Source: an uncultured Flavobacteriaceae bacterium (GTDB taxonomy: Bacteria > Bacteroidota > Bacteroidia > Flavobacteriales > Flavobacteriaceae). From it: DNA of 41,160 nucleotides. Under the pieces are notes generated by a model. It did no database searches. It worked only from the letters and a program-made list of their open reading frames with translations, and had not been told where the DNA came from. The translations under genes were made by a program, and so were the position numbers. Positions 17,654-26,134 of this stretch are shown piece by piece. Position 1 is the first letter of the stretch; every line of letters starts with the position of its first letter. The DNA lies in assembly GCA_947311635.1 (NCBI GenBank), contig CAMZLD010000120.1, positions 1 to 41,160 of the forward strand, in the 5' to 3' direction.

Positions 17654-18202
17654 ATGCGCATTGTTTCAGGAATACATAAAAGTAAACGCATTAGCGCGCC
17701 TAAAAACTTACCCGTACGACCAACAACAGATATGGCAAAAGAAAGTTTGTTTAATATTCTAAACAATCATTTTTACTTTGATCAAATTGCGGTAATAGAT
17801 TTATTTGCTGGTACTGGCAATATTAGTTATGAATTTGGTTCTAGAGGTACAGAAAACATTTTAGCTGTAGATGCACATTACGCATGCGTACTATTTATTC
17901 TTCAAACTGCAAAAAAGCTTCATTTACCTATTAAAACTTTTAAAAGTGATGTTTATAAATTTTTAGAAAAAACTACGTTAACCGCAGATGTTATTTTTGC
18001 AGATCCACCTTATGGTTTTGATAAAGAACAGTTTCTTAAAATTGCCGATTTAATTTTTGAAAAAAAAATTTTAAATGAAGATGGGCTATTAATTATAGAA
18101 CACTCTAAACACACTTTATTGGATAAACATCCAAATTATAGTCACTGCAAAAAATATGGAGGAAATATGTTTAGTTTTTTCAAAAACTTAGATGTTGATT
18201 AA
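17654..18202 (+). CDS. rsmD: 16S rRNA (guanine(966)-N2)-methyltransferase RsmD
   Basis: 182 residues, a Rossmann SAM-dependent methyltransferase that modifies G966 of 16S rRNA in the assembling 30S subunit. MRIVSGIHKSKRISAPK is the family's N terminus, with RPTTDMAKESLFNIL next. The SAM loop is DLFAGTGNISYE and the catalytic motif FADPPYG is at about 116-122. Length is normal. It starts 1 nt after the DUF3822 stop. The 3' end overlaps the convergent MoxR gene by 4 bp. Confidence 0.94.
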   Translation: MRIVSGIHKSKRISAPKNLPVRPTTDMAKESLFNILNNHFYFDQIAVIDLFAGTGNISYEFGSRGTENILAVDAHYACVLFILQTAKKLHLPIKTFKSDVYKFLEKTTLTADVIFADPPYGFDKEQFLKIADLIFEKKILNEDGLLIIEHSKHTLLDKHPNYSHCKKYGGNMFSFFKNLDVD

Positions 18203-19152
18203 AAAAGGCTTTTAATAATTTGTTCTTCAGAAATCCCTTCTGCTTCTGCTTTGTAATTTTTCACAATTCTATGACGTAATATAGGAAAAGCAACCGCCTG
18301 AACATCTTCTATATCTGGAGAGAATTTTCCATTTACTACGGCATGTGTTTTAGCTGCTAATATTAAATTTTGAGAGGCTCTTGGACCTGCGCCCCAATCA
18401 ATATATTTTGCAACAATTTCTGGTGGATTACTAGATTTTGGTCTGGTTTTACCAACCAAATTAACGGCGTATTCTATAACATTATCAGCAACTGGCACAC
18501 TACGTATTAATTGTTGAATTTTTAAAATTTCATCTGCCGAAAATAACGCATTTACTTTTGAAGTTTCATTACTTGTTGTTCTTTTTACAATAGCTACTTC
18601 TTCTAAAAAAGTGGGATAATCTAAGTTGATAGAAAACATGAAACGGTCTAATTGTGCTTCTGGCAAAGGGTATGTTCCTTCTTGCTCAATAGGATTTTGA
18701 GTTGCTAAAACAAAAAATGGTTTTTCTAAAGTATAATGATGCCCAGCAATGGTAACCGATTTTTCTTGCATGGCCTCTAAAAGAGCTGCCTGCGTTTTTG
18801 GTGGTGTTCTATTAATTTCATCTGCCAAAATGATATTGCTAAAAATGGGTCCTTTTATAAATTTAAAATGGCGTGTTTCATCTAAAATTTCGCTTCCTAA
18901 AATATCTGAAGGCATTAAATCTGGTGTAAATTGAATACGTTTAAAATCAATGCCTAAAGCCTGTGCTACAGTGTGTATTAACAAGGTTTTTGCCAAGCCT
19001 GGAACACCAACCAACAGAGAATGTCCGCCACTAAAAATAGATAACAACACGTGTGTTACTGTTTGGTCTTGACCAACAATAATTTTTGAAATTTCTTTTT
19101 TTAGCGCATTGTATTTAACAACTAGCTCTTTAACGGCAGCAACGTCTGACAT
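18199..19152 (-). CDS. MoxR-family AAA+ ATPase
   Basis: 317 residues. Walker A GVPGLAKT (about 39-46), Walker B ILADEINRTPPKTQAALLEAMQE, sensor-1 ATQNPIEQEGTYPLPEAQLDRF and a C-terminal lid with WGAGPRASQ are classic MoxR. Such ATPases usually act as chaperones that insert cofactors or assemble complexes, and often pair with DUF58/VWA genes. Here no VWA gene follows. Instead it is the last gene, 9 nt behind the SurA-like PPIase, of a periplasmic-folding operon. That placement is common in flavobacteria, and the functional link is unknown. Confidence 0.93.
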   Translation of the reverse strand: MSDVAAVKELVVKYNALKKEISKIIVGQDQTVTHVLLSIFSGGHSLLVGVPGLAKTLLIHTVAQALGIDFKRIQFTPDLMPSDILGSEILDETRHFKFIKGPIFSNIILADEINRTPPKTQAALLEAMQEKSVTIAGHHYTLEKPFFVLATQNPIEQEGTYPLPEAQLDRFMFSINLDYPTFLEEVAIVKRTTSNETSKVNALFSADEILKIQQLIRSVPVADNVIEYAVNLVGKTRPKSSNPPEIVAKYIDWGAGPRASQNLILAAKTHAVVNGKFSPDIEDVQAVAFPILRHRIVKNYKAEAEGISEEQIIKSLF

Positions 19153-19161
19153 ATTTAAATC

Positions 19162-20511
19162 TTATTTTTTTGACCAATTATTTTTAAATTCACAATCGAC
19201 ATTTTCACCATTTAGCTTAATGTATGTGTCTTTAATTTTATCTGTATTCCATTTTTCTATGGTTTCTTCTTTTTTCTTTAGTAAGGCCATTTTTTGAATT
19301 TTAACATAATCTTTTACAAAATCTGCTGTATGAGCTTCTGTTTTATCTTTCATCAAGATAATTTTAAACATTTTAGGACCTCCTCTTTCTTGATCAAAAA
19401 AGGGTTCTGTTATATCGCCTTTGTTTAAATTTACCACTCTATCATACAAACTCGGGTCCATTCTTGTTAATTCAAAATGTGTATCTTGTGTATATGGGTT
19501 TATGATAACACCTTTATTATTTTTTGTTGATTTATCATTAGAAAATTCGGCTACAGCTTCTTCAAAAGTAATAGAACCATCTAACACTCTTTTTCTAATT
19601 TTTTCTAATTGTTCTTTAGATTTTGAAACTTCTTCTTCATCTATATCTGGTTGAATTAAAATATGGCGTGCATCTACTTCTTGACCTCTAATTTTTTCTA
19701 CTTTAATAATATGATAGCCAAAATCTGTCTTAAAAGGTTCTGACACTTCACCTTCGGCAAGACTAAATGCAACTTCTTTAAATTCTTTAATAAACTGCCC
19801 ATCTCTTTGTACCTGATACAAACCTCCGTTTTGTGAAACGCCAGGATCATCTGATTCTAACATGGCTTTTAAACGCATGCTAGCTCCATCTTCTATTTGC
19901 TTTTTTAAATCTTTAAGCTTGGCAATAACACGTTGTACTTCCTCTTTGGTAGGTTCTATATGTAAAACAATTTGAGCCAATTCTATTTCAGATCCAAATT
20001 CTGGTAGATTATCTGCTTGTTTTAAGGTATTAAAATAGTTTTTAACTTCATCTGGAGTAACACTTACTTTACTAACAATTGCTTCTTTTTCGCCTTGAAT
20101 TAACAACTGTTCTCTTTGTATGGTACCTAATTCTTTTTTTAAATCAGATTCATCATTAAAGCCATAAAATTCTACAACCTTATCTAAAGAGCCAAGTTGT
20201 TGGGTGAAATTTGCAATAATTCTATCTACTTCGCCATCAACTCTTGCTTCTGAAATTTCAATACTATCTATTACAGCATGATGTGCCATTAATTTTTGTG
20301 TCATTATTTCTTCTAACATTTCGCAACGTGAAATATCAATTTTACCTTCACTTCTTAAGTTAATTTCTTTTTGAAATTTTTCAATATCAGAATCTAATAC
20401 GATGTTTTTTCCTACTACTACAGCAACACCATCTACTTTTATTTTATCTTGTGCAAAGCTTGTTTTTACGATTAGCAATAAAAGAATTGCTATAATTACT
20501 TGTTTATTCAT
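19162..20511 (-). CDS. SurA-like periplasmic peptidyl-prolyl isomerase
   Basis: 449 residues from ATG 20511. A longer reading would run into the upstream gene. MNKQVIIAILLLLIVKTSFAQ is a Sec signal peptide. A SurA-N chaperone region (VDGVAVVVGKNIVLDSDIEKF, about 25-180) precedes two parvulin domains. The first is recognisable by GGLYQVQRDGQF and EPFKTDFGYHIIKVEKI (about 190-290). The second begins VDARHILI and is more diverged, with the GYHII end replaced by GGPKMFKI. It probably escorts outer-membrane beta-barrel proteins across the periplasm. The gap to the upstream lipoprotein is 1 nt. Confidence 0.9.
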   Translation of the reverse strand: MNKQVIIAILLLLIVKTSFAQDKIKVDGVAVVVGKNIVLDSDIEKFQKEINLRSEGKIDISRCEMLEEIMTQKLMAHHAVIDSIEISEARVDGEVDRIIANFTQQLGSLDKVVEFYGFNDESDLKKELGTIQREQLLIQGEKEAIVSKVSVTPDEVKNYFNTLKQADNLPEFGSEIELAQIVLHIEPTKEEVQRVIAKLKDLKKQIEDGASMRLKAMLESDDPGVSQNGGLYQVQRDGQFIKEFKEVAFSLAEGEVSEPFKTDFGYHIIKVEKIRGQEVDARHILIQPDIDEEEVSKSKEQLEKIRKRVLDGSITFEEAVAEFSNDKSTKNNKGVIINPYTQDTHFELTRMDPSLYDRVVNLNKGDITEPFFDQERGGPKMFKIILMKDKTEAHTADFVKDYVKIQKMALLKKKEETIEKWNTDKIKDTYIKLNGENVDCEFKNNWSKK

Positions 20512-20512
20512 T

Positions 20513-21364
20513 TTAATATTGTTCAAAATTTTTACTGTTAATGGCATCTTCTACCAATGTCTGCTCTATTTTTCTTATTAATTCTAATTTTCTTTGGTAT
20601 AAAATTAGTTGTTTTATTGTGGGTGCAATATAACTAATTGGCGCTATTTGGTGCTGTTTTAATACATCTTTTATAGTGACCAAATAGACGCCTGTAGAAT
20701 CTGATAATTTTACGAATTTATTTTTCTGTAAAAGGCTTGATTTAGGTATTGATGTCAAAGGTGGAATTTCTTTTAAAAGATCTGTATATTTTATCCAGAT
20801 TGTATCATTTAAATGAAACGTTTTTAGTTCTAATTCTCTTAATTTTAACATTTCTAAATCCTTCTCTTTAGAAGATTTAAACAATCTAATCAACTTTGTT
20901 TTTTCTAGTATATCATTGTCAAAGTGTAGATATCTAAATTTAACTAGTATTTCTTTAAGTTTAAAATTTTCTTTATTTAATTGGTAATAATCATTTATCT
21001 CTTGTGTATCAACATTTGTATTTAGCTCTTGATTTATCAATGCTTCTTTATAAGCATTGATAAATAAATCATCACGATATGTTTTTACTAAATTATCAAA
21101 AGATTGCTCTTTTTCAGAAAGATTCATTTCTGCTTTATACAATAACACTTCATGCTTTGCCCAAGAGTTTATATAATTTTTTACAAACAATAAACTGTCT
21201 TCTTTAGTAAGATTTTTAGGAAGTACTTTTGCTATATCTTTTTTGTACAAGTACGTATTATACACTTTTGCAACTGCATTGGTTGTATCTGCTTTTTTTA
21301 TTGCAAAATACTTACAAGAAAAAATTGAACTTAAAATTAATATGTAAAAAATAAATCTCTTCAA
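20513..21364 (-). CDS. Lipoprotein, SurA-N-like, without a PPIase domain
   Basis: 283 residues if it starts at the TTG at 21364, which gives MKRFIFYILILSSIFSC, an ideal lipoprotein signal with Cys17, and a 1-nt gap from the upstream stop. The longer GTG reading (21421) would overlap the upstream gene by 56 bp and bury the signal. The mature part is helical and Lys/Glu/Leu-rich (LPKNLTKEDSLLFVKNYINSW), like the SurA N-terminal domain, and ends VYLVTIKDVL, a remnant of the parvulin closing strand. The parvulin core is missing. Likely a membrane-anchored chaperone partner of its two neighbours. Confidence 0.75.
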   Translation of the reverse strand: MKRFIFYILILSSIFSCKYFAIKKADTTNAVAKVYNTYLYKKDIAKVLPKNLTKEDSLLFVKNYINSWAKHEVLLYKAEMNLSEKEQSFDNLVKTYRDDLFINAYKEALINQELNTNVDTQEINDYYQLNKENFKLKEILVKFRYLHFDNDILEKTKLIRLFKSSKEKDLEMLKLRELELKTFHLNDTIWIKYTDLLKEIPPLTSIPKSSLLQKNKFVKLSDSTGVYLVTIKDVLKQHQIAPISYIAPTIKQLILYQRKLELIRKIEQTLVEDAINSKNFEQY

Positions 21365-21365
21365 A

Positions 21366-23237
21366 CTACTTAGCGTATTTTTTAACAATCTTTTTAAGCA
21401 ATTTCTTGTCGATTTTGACACTATATTTTTCTCGCAGTTCTGCTATCCAATTTTGCTCTAACTCTTTTTGAAAATCACTAATTACAATCCCTTTAATTTC
21501 TTTTAGCTTTTTTGTTTGTGCGGGTAATATAGCAGCTACTAAGACAACTACAAAATGCTGATTGTCTTTATAAATTTTAGAAACACCTAGTTTGGGTATA
21601 AAATTTTGGGGTAGTTGCTTGCTTGTAATTTCATAAACGCCATCGTTAAAGATAATATTGCTAGTATCAATGCTATTAGATATTTTTTCGACTGTCATTC
21701 CTTTTGTTAAAAAGGTATGTATATTTTTTGCTGTTTCTAGGTCTTTACAAATTGCCATATTTACCTTTACACGCTTGTTCCATTTATATTGGTCTGCATG
21801 TTTTGCAAAATAATTTTGAAGCGCTATAGAATCATTAGAAGCATCCCATATTTTTTTCTGAAGCAAATCAAATAATAAAAGTCCGTCTTTATATTCATTT
21901 AGTATGAATGCAAATTCTTTATTGTATTTTTCTAGATGATCACTATAATAGGTAAGAATCTGCGCGTTTTTAAATTTTTCGAAGTTTGCTCTATTTGGCG
22001 TTGCTCTTCTTCTAATTAAAGGTAAAAGATAGGCTCTTGAAGAAATGTCTTTGTCGTTTATTTTAAAAATAGAAGGTGCGTCTAGAAAGTGTTTTACTTT
22101 TTTAGAAATAAAAATACTGTCTAATAAAGTTGTGTTTTCTGTAATTTTAAATTTTTTCTTTAATTTATCTATTAAAGAGTTTGCAATTAATTGCGAACGT
22201 GCGTCTTTTTCAATTTTTTTAATTAAAATTGGCTTTAACGCTTTAAAACTTGGAATCTCGTATTTTTTTAATAATTTAATAATATGATATCCGTATTTGG
22301 TTGTAAAAGGTTTCGAAATTTCGTTTTCTTTGGTCAAAGCAAAAGCCACATCTTCAAAAGATTTTACCATATTTCCAGAGCTAAATTTACGTAACTTCCC
22401 TCCTTTTAATGCGCTGGCTTTATCTTCAGAAAACTTTGAAGCATAATACTCAAACTTTCCTTCTTTTAGAACATCTTTATATATTTTATTAATTTTCAGT
22501 TCATTTTCTTTGGTAACACCTTTTAACATAATGTGGGCAACTTCTACCTCTCCTTTTGAAGGACGAATATCATTCACCTTGACTATATGGTAACCAAAAC
22601 GTGTTTTAAAAGGCTTAGATATAGTGCCTTTTTTTGTTGTATAACTAGCCGTTTCAAAAGGATAAACCATTCTAAATGCATTAAAATAACCTAAATTTCC
22701 GCCATTTTCTTTTACAGAAGGGTCTTCAGAATATTTTTTGGCAATGGCACTAAAATCTTTTCCGCTAAGAAGCTCTTTTCGAGCTTTCATAATTTTAGTA
22801 TATGCTTTTAAGGTGTCACTTGGCAAAGCATTTTGCTTTACCATAATTAAAATATGACTTACGTTTACATCTTTTATGGTACGCTCATAAGCTTCTTTTA
22901 CCAAGGCATTGGTTATTTTTTTATCTTTTAAAAAGGGTTTTGATAGTTGTTTTTTATATGAAGCCAACTCTCGTTTATAACGCGACACTGTGTCTAATCC
23001 CATTTCATAAGCAGCTGCTAATTTTAATTTATAATTGATAAATAAATCCAAATATTTAGTTACATTTTTTTGAGAAGGATCGGTTACTAAATCAATATTT
23101 TTTTCATACACTTTCGAAAATTCAGAAGTATAAATTGGTGTGTTATTAATGGTAACCAAAATTCGGTCTTTTTTTTGAGCTTGTACAGCACTAACAGTCA
23201 GTGCACATAAAATAATAAAGACGTTTTTTAATGTCAT
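21366..23237 (-). CDS. Periplasmic PPIase with two parvulin domains (PpiD/SurA type)
   Basis: 623 residues. MTLKNVFIILCALTVSAVQAQ is a Sec signal peptide. A SurA-N-like helical region (about 25-125) is followed by two well-preserved parvulin domains. The first runs from VNVSHILIMVK to FKTRFGYHIVKVNDIRPS (about 125-225). The second runs from VEVAHIMLKGV to FTTKYGYHIIKLLKKYE (about 232-330). A helical C-terminal half (about 340-620) resembles a chaperone cradle. It is the promoter-proximal gene of the four-gene operon. A TATCTTTG box lies 77 nt before its ATG, inside the end of the DUF493 gene. Confidence 0.92.
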   Translation of the reverse strand: MTLKNVFIILCALTVSAVQAQKKDRILVTINNTPIYTSEFSKVYEKNIDLVTDPSQKNVTKYLDLFINYKLKLAAAYEMGLDTVSRYKRELASYKKQLSKPFLKDKKITNALVKEAYERTIKDVNVSHILIMVKQNALPSDTLKAYTKIMKARKELLSGKDFSAIAKKYSEDPSVKENGGNLGYFNAFRMVYPFETASYTTKKGTISKPFKTRFGYHIVKVNDIRPSKGEVEVAHIMLKGVTKENELKINKIYKDVLKEGKFEYYASKFSEDKASALKGGKLRKFSSGNMVKSFEDVAFALTKENEISKPFTTKYGYHIIKLLKKYEIPSFKALKPILIKKIEKDARSQLIANSLIDKLKKKFKITENTTLLDSIFISKKVKHFLDAPSIFKINDKDISSRAYLLPLIRRRATPNRANFEKFKNAQILTYYSDHLEKYNKEFAFILNEYKDGLLLFDLLQKKIWDASNDSIALQNYFAKHADQYKWNKRVKVNMAICKDLETAKNIHTFLTKGMTVEKISNSIDTSNIIFNDGVYEITSKQLPQNFIPKLGVSKIYKDNQHFVVVLVAAILPAQTKKLKEIKGIVISDFQKELEQNWIAELREKYSVKIDKKLLKKIVKKYAK

Positions 23238-23311
23238 AAAGAAATACTTTTTATTGAAAATTTTTAAGGGTGCAATTTATTTTTATTTTTCGGCTTTTGT
23301 TGTTAAAAAAA

Positions 23312-23593
23312 TCACAAAGATATAATACCTTTTATCTTACCAGCTTCTAGATATTTATTTATAATATCGTCTGCTTTATCCATTATAACATGAATGCTAA
23401 CACTTGTATATTTACCAGTTTTAGATTTCTTTGTTGTTATAACAGCACCATTGTGGTTGAAAATATTTTCGAGTTTTTTAACCTTTTCATTATCTGAAGG
23501 TAAAATAAATTTAAAAAGATATTTTAAAGGAAACGTTGAGGTGTCTTCTAACTGTTCTTTTAATTTTTTATAAAAAGCTTCTTGATCATTCAT
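23312..23593 (-). CDS. DUF493 family protein (YbeD-like)
   Basis: 93 residues from ATG 23593 (MNDQEAFYKKLKEQLED). An upstream non-ATG reading would pass through the promoter box and was rejected. FPLKYLFKFILPSDNEKV, then GAVITTKKSKTGKYTSVSIHVIMDKADDIINKY and GKIKGII, match the ferredoxin-like ACT-type fold of DUF493/YbeD. E. coli YbeD sits next to lipB; no lipoate gene is near here. Function unknown, possibly a small ligand-binding regulator. Confidence 0.85.
   Translation of the reverse strand: MNDQEAFYKKLKEQLEDTSTFPLKYLFKFILPSDNEKVKKLENIFNHNGAVITTKKSKTGKYTSVSIHVIMDKADDIINKYLEAGKIKGIISL
23315..23322 (-). promoter_or_regulatory. -7 box of the PPIase-MoxR operon
   Basis: TATCTTTG on the minus strand, 77 nt upstream of the ATG at 23237 and overlapping the final codons of the DUF493 gene. 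Confidence 0.4.
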
Positions 23594-23615
23594 ATTTGCA
23601 TCAAAATTTGGTGTA

Positions 23616-23623
23616 CAAAAATA
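23616..23623 (-). promoter_or_regulatory. -7 box of the DUF493 gene
   Basis: TATTTTTG on the minus strand, 22 nt before the ATG at 23593. Confidence 0.45.
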
Positions 23624-23694
23624 CAACATATTCAACAAATAATAAAAAAATGAAAGCTTTTATAGTTTTCATACCAATTTATAAAGAAAACTCT

Positions 23695-23702
23695 TATTTT
23701 TG
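23695..23702 (+). promoter_or_regulatory. -7 box directly in front of the ATPase-recQ-fmt operon
   Basis: TATTTTTG ends 3 nt before the ATG at 23706, the shortest distance in the window. A leaderless mRNA is expected. Confidence 0.5.
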
Positions 23703-23705
23703 TGC

Positions 23706-24233
23706 ATGCAGCAAAAAATCGTCATTTCTGGTGGCCCAGGTACCGGAAAATCTACCATTATAAATTTTTTAAAAAGTGAAGGGCATCAATGCTTAGAAGA
23801 AGTGTCGCGTCATATCATCTTAGATGCGCAAAAAAAGGGCATTGATTTATTTTCTAAAGACCCTATGTTATTTAGCAATTTAATATTAGATGCAAGAATT
23901 TCTCAATTTCACGAAGCAGAACGTGCTAAAAAAGAACTTGTTTTTTTTGATAGAGGATTACCAGATGTTTTTGCATATCTAAATTATATAGATATAAAGT
24001 ACCCAAATCATTTTATAGATCAAAGTGAAAAACACCTTTATCACAAAGTATTTTTAACGCCACCTTGGAAAGAAATTTACACCAATGATAATGAACGTTA
24101 TGAAAATTTTGAACAATCAAAAACCATTCATACATATATCAAACAGGCCTATGAGCAATTGGGCTATAAACCTATAATTATTCCGACAGGAACTATAGAA
24201 GAAAGAGTGGCCTTTATTTTTAAAAATTTATGA
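23706..24233 (+). CDS. P-loop ATPase of the NadR/Ttd14 (AAA_28) type
   Basis: 175 residues from ATG 23706. Walker A GGPGTGKST is at about 9-17. EEVSRHII and LVFFDRGLPDVFAYLNY give the kinase-like Walker B/DRGxxD region, and FLTPPWKEIYTNDNERYE gives a lid. This arrangement is that of NadR-like ribosylnicotinamide kinases and related nucleotide kinases of the AAA_28 family. There is no nucleotidyltransferase domain, so it is not full NadR. The substrate is unknown. It overlaps recQ by 4 bp (ATGA), so translation is coupled. Confidence 0.85.
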   Translation: MQQKIVISGGPGTGKSTIINFLKSEGHQCLEEVSRHIILDAQKKGIDLFSKDPMLFSNLILDARISQFHEAERAKKELVFFDRGLPDVFAYLNYIDIKYPNHFIDQSEKHLYHKVFLTPPWKEIYTNDNERYENFEQSKTIHTYIKQAYEQLGYKPIIIPTGTIEERVAFIFKNL

Positions 24234-26134
24234 TATCTTCTGAAGATATTTTACTAAAGTATTGGAAACACAAAAGCTTTAGGCTACAACAAAAACAAAT
24301 TATTGAAAGTGTTTTAGAGGGTAATGACACCATTGCTTTATTACCAACTGGTGGTGGAAAATCTGTTTGCTATCAAGTACCAGCAATGCAAAAAAAAGGT
24401 GTTTGCATCGTAATTTCTCCTTTAATTGCTTTGATGAAAGACCAAGTAACTAGTTTACAAACAAAAGACATTAAAGCCGTTGCTTTAACTTCTGAATTAA
24501 ACATAGAAGATACCATCATTGCCTTTGATAATTTACAATTTGGAAATTACAAATTTGTTTATCTTTCTCCAGAAAAATTACAATCACCACTCATTTTAGA
24601 AAAATTAAAGCAATTATCTATTAACCTTATTGCCATTGATGAAGCGCATTGTATTTCAACTTGGGGGCATGATTTTAGACCCAGTTATTTAAAATTAAAA
24701 ATACTTAAAGAACTTTTTAGCAAAATACCAATTCTTGCATTAACAGCTACAGCAACAACACAAGTTATAGAAGACATTCGTTCAGAAATAAACCTAAAAG
24801 AACCAACAATTTTTAAGTCTTCATTTTACAGAAAAAATATTGCATACCATGTTTTAAAAACCGAAGACACCTTAACTACCTTGGTCAATCTTCTTAAGAA
24901 ACATCAAACCAAACCAAGTATTATTTTTGTAAATACCAGAAAAAAAACACAACAAATACAGTTATTACTTCAAAAAAAAGGACTTCAATCGAGCTATTAT
25001 CATGGTGGATTATCAAACATTGAAAAAGAAAAAGCGTACAATGATTGGTTTTTAGAAAAAAAGAAAATCATGGTAGCAACCAATGCATTTGGCATGGGAA
25101 TTGACAAGAATAATGTAGCCATTATTATCCATCTTCATATTCCTCTAAGCATTGAAAATTACATGCAAGAATCTGGTAGAGCCGGCAGAGACAATTGCCT
25201 TTCAAATGCGCTTATTTTAATTCATACCGCTTCTGCAGTAACCACAAAAAACACATTACAAAAAAACCTGCCTGATATTCCGTTTTTCAAATTGGTTTAT
25301 AAGAACATAAATAATTATTTTCAAATTAGTTTGGGCGAAACACTGAATCACTCTCAGCCTTTTGACCTACATGCATTTTGTGCTCATTTTAAATTGCCTA
25401 TTTTAAAAACAATACATGCGCTACAAATGTTAGAAAATTTAGAAATTATTAGCTATCAACAACACGCCAATAGCCAATCAATTTTAAAATTTAAAATAGG
25501 AGCCAATGAAATATTAAGCTATACGAACGCATATAGCCAGTATCAAAAAGTCATTAAATTATTATTAAGAAGTTATGGCGGTATTATAAACAACCCTACA
25601 ACAATAAATGAAACCTACTTAGCCTCTAAACTCGATATTTCAAAAAAACAACTACAAACTACTTTAGAAATCTTAAAAAAAGAAAACATCATAGTGTATA
25701 AAAAAGCAATTCAAACAGCTTTAATAACATTTTTAGTACCAAGAGATGATAATAGAACCATTTATGCTGTACAACACAAAATAACAGCTGCCAACCAACG
25801 TAAAATAGACAAGGTTAATGCAATGATTAATTATGTTAAAGACGAATCAACATGCCGAAGCAAGCAATTGGTTTCGTATTTTGGAGAAGCGCTTAAGAAT
25901 GATTGTGGAATCTGTGATGTTTGCAAAAAAAAAGGATTACAAAAAACTTTAAGTTTTGACGAATTAGCATTAAAAATTACTTCTTTATTAAAAGCACATA
26001 AAGCTTTAAATTCTAAAGAAATCAGCATCCATTTAAATACTACTAAAGAAAACACCTTAATTGTTTTACAAATGTTATTAGAAAAAAATATAATAAGCTT
26101 AAATTCGCAACATCAATTTAGCATTATTCTATGA
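24230..26134 (+). CDS. recQ: RecQ-family ATP-dependent DNA helicase
   Basis: 634 residues. Motifs: 0 FRLQQKQII, I LPTGGGKS (about 40-47), II IAIDEAHCISTWGHDFRP, III LTATAT, IV IIFVNTRKK, V ATNAFGMGIDK and VI QESGRAGRD. The zinc cluster CRSKQLVSYFGEALKNDCGICDVC begins only at about residue 541 (E. coli about 380). About 170 residues with winged-helix character lie between the helicase core and the zinc cluster. A helical HTH-like tail replaces HRDC. I recall this order as usual in Bacteroidota RecQ. Role: 3'-5' unwinding in repair. It overlaps both neighbours by 4 bp. Confidence 0.93.
   Translation: MISSEDILLKYWKHKSFRLQQKQIIESVLEGNDTIALLPTGGGKSVCYQVPAMQKKGVCIVISPLIALMKDQVTSLQTKDIKAVALTSELNIEDTIIAFDNLQFGNYKFVYLSPEKLQSPLILEKLKQLSINLIAIDEAHCISTWGHDFRPSYLKLKILKELFSKIPILALTATATTQVIEDIRSEINLKEPTIFKSSFYRKNIAYHVLKTEDTLTTLVNLLKKHQTKPSIIFVNTRKKTQQIQLLLQKKGLQSSYYHGGLSNIEKEKAYNDWFLEKKKIMVATNAFGMGIDKNNVAIIIHLHIPLSIENYMQESGRAGRDNCLSNALILIHTASAVTTKNTLQKNLPDIPFFKLVYKNINNYFQISLGETLNHSQPFDLHAFCAHFKLPILKTIHALQMLENLEIISYQQHANSQSILKFKIGANEILSYTNAYSQYQKVIKLLLRSYGGIINNPTTINETYLASKLDISKKQLQTTLEILKKENIIVYKKAIQTALITFLVPRDDNRTIYAVQHKITAANQRKIDKVNAMINYVKDESTCRSKQLVSYFGEALKNDCGICDVCKKKGLQKTLSFDELALKITSLLKAHKALNSKEISIHLNTTKENTLIVLQMLLEKNIISLNSQHQFSIIL

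Noticed and set aside
20513-21421. Longer GTG-started reading of the SurA-N-like lipoprotein
   Set aside because: It would overlap the upstream gene by 56 bp and place charged residues before a perfect lipoprotein signal. The TTG at 21364 gives a clean lipobox at Cys17.
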